Assembly: GCA_031281985.1 (NCBI GenBank)
Contig: JAITEO010000116.1
Coordinates: 1-8,910 of the forward strand
DNA: 8,910 nt
From: Zoogloeaceae bacterium
GTDB taxonomy: Bacteria > Pseudomonadota > Gammaproteobacteria > Burkholderiales > Rhodocyclaceae
Reading direction: 5' to 3'
A model generated the notes under the pieces. That model saw only the letters and a list, made by a program, of their open reading frames with translations. It did not search any database and had not been told where the DNA came from. The position numbers were made by a program, and so were the translations under genes. Positions 5,922 through 8,910 of the stretch are shown here, piece by piece. Every line of letters starts with the position of its first letter. Positions within the stretch are counted from its first letter, which is position 1.

Positions 5922-8910
5922 TCATTTCTTCTTGAGCCGGTATTCCAGGGTCAGCGCCCCCAGGGCGGAACCATCGGGAACGTAGCTGGCGACCAGCGTA
6001 AGTTCTTCAATCTCCTCCAGACCCTCAATCCGGTAGATGTGTTTCTGGAGGCCGGAATCACTGGTTTCCGTCTTCCGCAGACTCATCGGCACGCGGTGTT
6101 TCTCCTTCACGGAAAGCCTGTGCCCGCTTCCCGGCAGGGGATAGATGAGGGCAATGTCCAGGGAATCTTCCGTTATGATTCCGAAGGAATTGTCTTTCAG
6201 ACGCCACGTGTCCCAGTCCTCGTCCGTCAGTTGCGGGCCGAAGGCTGCGTTGTGGAAAGCCTTCAATTCCGCTTCTAGGTTCGGGTATCTTTTTTGCCCC
6301 GGAATATTGCCCCAGCCGAAGACGCAGGCGTCCAGCCAGTAATTCATCGGGCCAAAACGGGCGTCATCCCCCTTGAACAGGCAATAGACGCCCACGCCCA
6401 ACACCAGCGTGCCCGCCACGATCCAGCCCCAGATCGGAATGCCCAGGAGGGGCGTCGACAGCCCGACAATGACGGACGCGCCGGCTGCGGCGGCTGCGGC
6501 GGCCTTCGCGCCGGTCACGGCGGCGGCCGTCGTCATCACGCCGCCCGTCAGCAGGCTGGCGGCCGCGCCAGCGTAAAACCGCCCCGCCCGCTCATTGCCC
6601 GCCTTGAACTGTTCGGCGGCCGCCAGACTGTACGTGACGCCATCGAGCGCGGCAGCGCCATAGCCGAAAAGACGCAGGGCGACAATGCCCGCGATGAATT
6701 TGCCAACAGAACTGGAGAACCATCTTCTCGCTAAAGGGCTAGGGGTATCTTTCGCCCATTGCGTGTTGGCCAGGGTGTTGAGGGCGCTGCCCATCGTGGC
6801 AAGAGCGGCGGCGAACGCGGAAAAATTTACCGCGCTGCGCTTCTTGGCGAGCGTATCCATCGCGTTTCCCAGGTTCCAGACGGCCAGCGCCGTCAGGAAG
6901 GACGCGACGCCCAGATGTACGTCAATGAGGAAAGGATTGCGGCGTCTCAGCGTTTGCGCCGCCTCCCGGGCCGTTATGGCTTTCGCCCGCTTGGTCCCGG
7001 CCTCTATGCCCGCCGTCTCGGCCTTTATGCCCGCCTCCTCGGCTTCCCGCAGCAATTCCGCCGCGCGCTCATTCTGCGACCCCAGTTTCTCCTCCAGAAC
7101 TTTGGCTGCGGCGCGTTTCGCCCGCGCCTCCTGTTCATACTTCGCGCTTCTCTCTTGCAGTTCCCGTGCTTCCTGCTCCAGCTTTTGCGCGTCAGCCTCC
7201 TGTTCCTGCGCACTTTGCAAACCCGCCCGCAAACCCTCCACGGAGGCTTCACCCGGCAGCAGCACCTCCATCTGCTCATCCATCCCGCTAGCAATGGAAC
7301 CCCGCACCACCGCCCCGGTGCGCGAACCCGCCGCATGCTTCAGATAGTAGTCCAGATCCTTCGGCGTCATTACGTGGCTGGTGAGACGGGAGTCGTATTT
7401 CTCTCTCAGCAGCTTGGCCAGCCTTGCGGCATTGACGCCGCTGATGCGGCCATCGGCCAGCTTCTCGATGTATCCGGCAACCTTGTCGCGCACCACCCCT
7501 GTATAAGCCACCCCCTCACGCGAGACACGGCTGATGATGAAAACGCTGGTCTGTTCCAGTAACCGCCCCATCGCCACGTTCCGCGCCGAGAGCACCGCCT
7601 TCAGCGCGTTCTCCGCCGCTCTTTCCGCCACCCGCGCCGTCTTCAGTACACGCTCCGCCGCTTCTTTCGCCGCCAACGCCTTCTTTGCCGCCAGTGCCGT
7701 CCTCTGCGACTCTTTCCCTGCCCCTTGCGCCGCCGCCTTCGCTTCTTCCGCCTTCTGGCGCGCGCTTTCGGCTTTCTGCCCGGTCGCGTCCGCCTCCTGT
7801 TGCGCCTTCTTCGCCTCCCTGCGCGCCGCTTCCAGCTCCTGCTGGTACTTCTCCTCAAGTAGCGCGTTGCCTCCCATGCCCTCGTACAATCCCCAGGCTA
7901 TCAGCCGCTCGTCCGAACCGTTGTCGTACCCCATGTTCACCAGCACCGGATTCTTTTCGGGGTCTTTCGTCTTCATCCAATCCGCGTAACACTGCCGCTC
8001 TCTGTCCTTGATACCCGCAAATTCCTCGCCCCAGACCATGCAGTCCGTGCAACTGGCGAAGGCCAGCGCGTGACAGGTGCACGATGCCGCTTTGTCCGCC
8101 GGAAGAACACCTTTCTTGTCCCTCTTCTCTTCCGTGTCGTAGCGCAGGAAAGACGCTCCGAAGTACGCCCCCGATTTCGTGACGGAATGATCCTTCAGCC
8201 ATTCACAACGATTGTTCTTGTACCGCACAACCATCTCGTGCAGGTGCTTCACCTCGGCATCGTACTTCGTCAGGAACTTCTTCCGATTTTTTTCATCGAT
8301 GTGCCGCGCGTAGTTTTCCGCCTTCGCCGTCAGCGCACGCGAGCGCCGCTCTTGAAAATCTTCCGGCCAGCCCATTCCAGTATCCACCAGAATCCGCTTT
8401 TCCAGTTCCGCCGGATCGTGAATCTTCTCTTTCTGCGCCCAGGCGCTTTCATACGCCTGCTCGATTAGCTCGGCTACCATCTTTATCCGGTAACGCCCTT
8501 CCGCCTGCCTTTGCCGCTTTGCGTCCGGCTCTATCCCGTATTCGCCAAGACGCTCCGGCGGCGCCACATACCACGCCAACTCGCGGATCGCCTCGCAGAT
8601 CACTCCCGTTATGTCCTCCACCAGCGCGATATGGTCGTACATCACCGCCGCTATCGGCGCGTGCCCTGAACTCGCGCTTTCGAGAAGCGCCTTCGCCTTC
8701 TGCTGCGCGTCTTCCGCCGTCAAACCCAGGAACGCCTTGCGCGGCGAAAAACCCAGCTTCCCCGGTTGCCGGTATTCTTCCACCAATTCCCCAATCCGGC
8801 TTGCCGGAAAAGTATTTTCGCTGGGCCTTTCCGCCTTCCAGTAACGGAGATTGATCGTCGTTGCCAGCTTGTCCCGGATGCCATTGATGTTGTTCTGAAT
8901 GGCGATCAGC
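5922..8910 (-). CDS. VasX-like / BTH_I2691-type T6SS effector (5' end outside the window)
   Basis: The frame is open to the right edge, giving at least 995 residues; the TTG codon at 8786 is internal, so the true start lies beyond 8910. Numbering from the edge, MYDHIALVEDITGVICEAIREL (near 90-110) resembles the conserved block of the VasX N-terminal-like family. Residues 277-290 hold a C-x-C-H-x6-C-x2-C cluster. Ala/Glu/Lys-rich coiled coils span about 350-445 and 558-655. Residues 660-845 contain several hydrophobic segments, the last being IWGWIVAGTLVLGVGVYCLF, followed by FGPMNYWLDACVFGWG and YPNLEAEL, which fit the family's post-membrane region. A soluble 130-residue tail ends in LKKK. 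VasX itself is a pore-forming antibacterial toxin, so membrane disruption is the likely activity. The MIX or cysteine motifs expected at the N-terminus cannot be seen. The DUF6708-like gene follows. Confidence 0.75.
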   Translation of the reverse strand, partial: LIAIQNNINGIRDKLATTINLRYWKAERPSENTFPASRIGELVEEYRQPGKLGFSPRKAFLGLTAEDAQQKAKALLESASSGHAPIAAVMYDHIALVEDITGVICEAIRELAWYVAPPERLGEYGIEPDAKRQRQAEGRYRIKMVAELIEQAYESAWAQKEKIHDPAELEKRILVDTGMGWPEDFQERRSRALTAKAENYARHIDEKNRKKFLTKYDAEVKHLHEMVVRYKNNRCEWLKDHSVTKSGAYFGASFLRYDTEEKRDKKGVLPADKAASCTCHALAFASCTDCMVWGEEFAGIKDRERQCYADWMKTKDPEKNPVLVNMGYDNGSDERLIAWGLYEGMGGNALLEEKYQQELEAARREAKKAQQEADATGQKAESARQKAEEAKAAAQGAGKESQRTALAAKKALAAKEAAERVLKTARVAERAAENALKAVLSARNVAMGRLLEQTSVFIISRVSREGVAYTGVVRDKVAGYIEKLADGRISGVNAARLAKLLREKYDSRLTSHVMTPKDLDYYLKHAAGSRTGAVVRGSIASGMDEQMEVLLPGEASVEGLRAGLQSAQEQEADAQKLEQEARELQERSAKYEQEARAKRAAAKVLEEKLGSQNERAAELLREAEEAGIKAETAGIEAGTKRAKAITAREAAQTLRRRNPFLIDVHLGVASFLTALAVWNLGNAMDTLAKKRSAVNFSAFAAALATMGSALNTLANTQWAKDTPSPLARRWFSSSVGKFIAGIVALRLFGYGAAALDGVTYSLAAAEQFKAGNERAGRFYAGAAASLLTGGVMTTAAAVTGAKAAAAAAAGASVIVGLSTPLLGIPIWGWIVAGTLVLGVGVYCLFKGDDARFGPMNYWLDACVFGWGNIPGQKRYPNLEAELKAFHNAAFGPQLTDEDWDTWRLKDNSFGIITEDSLDIALIYPLPGSGHRLSVKEKHRVPMSLRKTETSDSGLQKHIYRIEGLEEIEELTLVASYVPDGSALGALTLEYRLKKK

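Noticed and set aside
6481..6530. GGC/GCG microrepeats as a possible repeat array
   Set aside because: They encode an alanine run in the effector membrane region and have irregular units, so they are not a CRISPR or satellite array.
7534..8011. Plus-strand Ala/Ser-rich and Pro-rich frames antisense to the effector coiled coil
   Set aside because: These are complement artefacts of Ala/Glu/Lys-rich coding sequence.

Overview
The window looks like part of the chromosome of a Gram-negative proteobacterium. It is GC-rich and carries two type VI secretion system (T6SS) baseplate genes beside what looks like a T6SS effector module. A betaproteobacterium (Burkholderiales-like) is my best guess from the protein families; nothing in the window fixes the genus. 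All five well-supported genes lie on the minus strand.

Read in the direction of transcription, from the right edge to the left, the first gene is a large 5'-truncated one (8910 to 5922). It resembles the VasX-like / BTH_I2691-type T6SS effectors: long soluble N-terminal part, hydrophobic segments near the C-terminus, then a small soluble tail. It also has two long Ala/Glu/Lys-rich coiled coils and a cysteine cluster. Twenty-five bases later comes a 395-residue membrane protein resembling the DUF6708 family (5896 to 4709), which often sits beside such effectors and is a candidate immunity or accessory protein. Just after it (4571-4672) lies a short fragment whose translation matches the effector's own hydrophobic region, 16 of 34 residues without gaps. 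It is probably the remnant of a second effector copy.

Next is a membrane-anchored SIMPL-domain (DUF541) protein (4372 to 3626), closed off by a strong intrinsic terminator (3502-3565). The tssF-tssG pair follows (3321 to 347). TssF and TssG build the baseplate wedge that docks on the membrane complex and nucleates the sheath and Hcp tube that would deliver the effector. Because of the terminator, tssFG probably has its own promoter in 3322-3500, where a -10-like box and a perfect TGTCTG/CAGACA dyad are visible.

At the far left, bases 1-270 are open on the plus strand and probably hold the 3' end of a convergent gene. It is followed by a terminator-like hairpin and contains a 15-bp tandem repeat and a REP-like hairpin. 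No RNA genes, CRISPR arrays, transposase genes or attachment sites were seen.
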